This document shows, piece after piece, positions 6,034 through 6,330 of a stretch of DNA of 6,330 bases (position 1 is the first letter of the stretch; every line of letters begins with the position of its first letter). The notes under the pieces were generated by a model that was not told the origin of the DNA, searched no databases, and saw only the letters and a list, made by a program, of their open reading frames with translations. The DNA is from Acidimicrobiia bacterium (GTDB lineage Bacteria > Actinomycetota > Acidimicrobiia > Acidimicrobiales > Ilumatobacteraceae): positions 1 through 6,330 of the forward strand of contig JAUHYJ010000224.1 of NCBI GenBank assembly GCA_030425785.1, read 5' to 3'. The position numbers and the translations under genes are program-made.

Positions 6034-6330
6034 ACAGCTTCATCGCGTCGAGCTCGTCGACGTTGGCGGAGCGGCGGTTGCGGAAGATGAGGAGGACGAT
6101 GGCGAGACCGATACCGACTTCGGCGGCGCCGACCGCGATGAGGAAGAGCGAGAAGATCTGACCACCGGCGAGCTGGTCCGCCAGGTAGGTGTCGAACGCC
6201 ACGAGGTTGATGTTGACGGCACCGAGCATCAGCTCGACCCCGAGCAGCACCATGACGGCGTTGCGGCGGGTCAACACGCCGTAGACGCCGAGCGAGAACA
6301 ACGCCGAAGCCAGGATGAGGAACTGCACGA
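6032..6330 (-). CDS. nuoK: NADH-quinone oxidoreductase subunit K, 5' end probably just outside the window
   Basis: NuoK is a small three-helix membrane subunit of complex I that takes part in proton translocation next to NuoJ and NuoN. The visible 98-99 codons give the whole family pattern: LILASALFSLGVYGVLTRRN, then GVELMLGAVNINLVAF with the conserved helix-2 glutamate (Glu32 counting from GTG 6328), then FSLFLIAVGAAEVGIGLAIVL with the second conserved glutamate (Glu70). It ends in the charged tail FRNRRSANVDELDAMKL. The E. coli protein is about 100 residues and has about four more residues before the LIL motif. The true start is therefore probably 1-5 codons beyond the right edge, although GTG 6328 cannot be excluded. 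The stop is 10 bp before the nuoL start, normal nuo operon spacing. Both key glutamates are present, so NuoK itself looks intact. Confidence 0.95.
   Translation of the reverse strand, partial: VQFLILASALFSLGVYGVLTRRNAVMVLLGVELMLGAVNINLVAFDTYLADQLAGGQIFSLFLIAVGAAEVGIGLAIVLLIFRNRRSANVDELDAMKL

Overview
The window is GC-rich (roughly 68-70 %) bacterial DNA with tightly packed genes on both strands. Codon choice, GTG starts, the actinobacterial form of NuoK, the family mix (DUF2252, OafA-type acyltransferase, a C25-like surface peptidase with a PxKF-like tail) and two leaderless-looking promoters suggest an actinomycetote. Acidimicrobiia (an Ilumatobacter-like marine lineage) is my best guess. 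That placement is inferred from family resemblance; no search was run.

Layout, left to right. (1) Positions 1-397, minus strand: the N-terminal part of an acyltransferase-3 (OafA/YrhL-type) membrane protein that runs off the left edge. (2) Positions 398-477: an 80-bp divergent promoter region in which each flanking gene has a TANNNT hexamer exactly 7 nt before its start codon. (3) Positions 478-1932, plus strand: a complete DUF2252 protein with kinase-like motifs in an apparently permuted order. (4) Positions 1952-2143, minus strand: a 63-residue two-helix membrane protein, convergent with DUF2252 and 41 bp downstream of the next gene. (5) Positions 2185-6021, minus strand: one uninterrupted 1278-codon ORF that is a chimera. 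Its first ~82 residues are the start of NADH-quinone oxidoreductase subunit L (NuoL). The rest is a secreted gingipain-like (C25/caspase-fold) cysteine peptidase lacking its own signal peptide and start, followed by Ig-like domains and a PxKF-like C-terminal domain. (6) Positions 6032-6330, minus strand: nuoK, nearly complete, with a 10-bp gap to the nuoL start as in a normal nuo operon.

The main point of interest is the junction near 5765-5785. To its right is normal complex I operon structure (nuoK, then a nuoL start with its own Shine-Dalgarno sequence). To its left there is no further nuo sequence: the remaining ~530 or more NuoL residues, nuoM and nuoN are absent. The join is in frame, and the two NuoL helices would by the positive-inside rule leave the peptidase outside the cell, so a working membrane-anchored fusion is conceivable. 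A deletion or translocation, or an assembly chimera, explains the same facts at least as well. Reads or a related genome across the junction would decide. No RNA genes, CRISPR arrays or transposases were seen, and no stretch over 300 bp lacks a gene.
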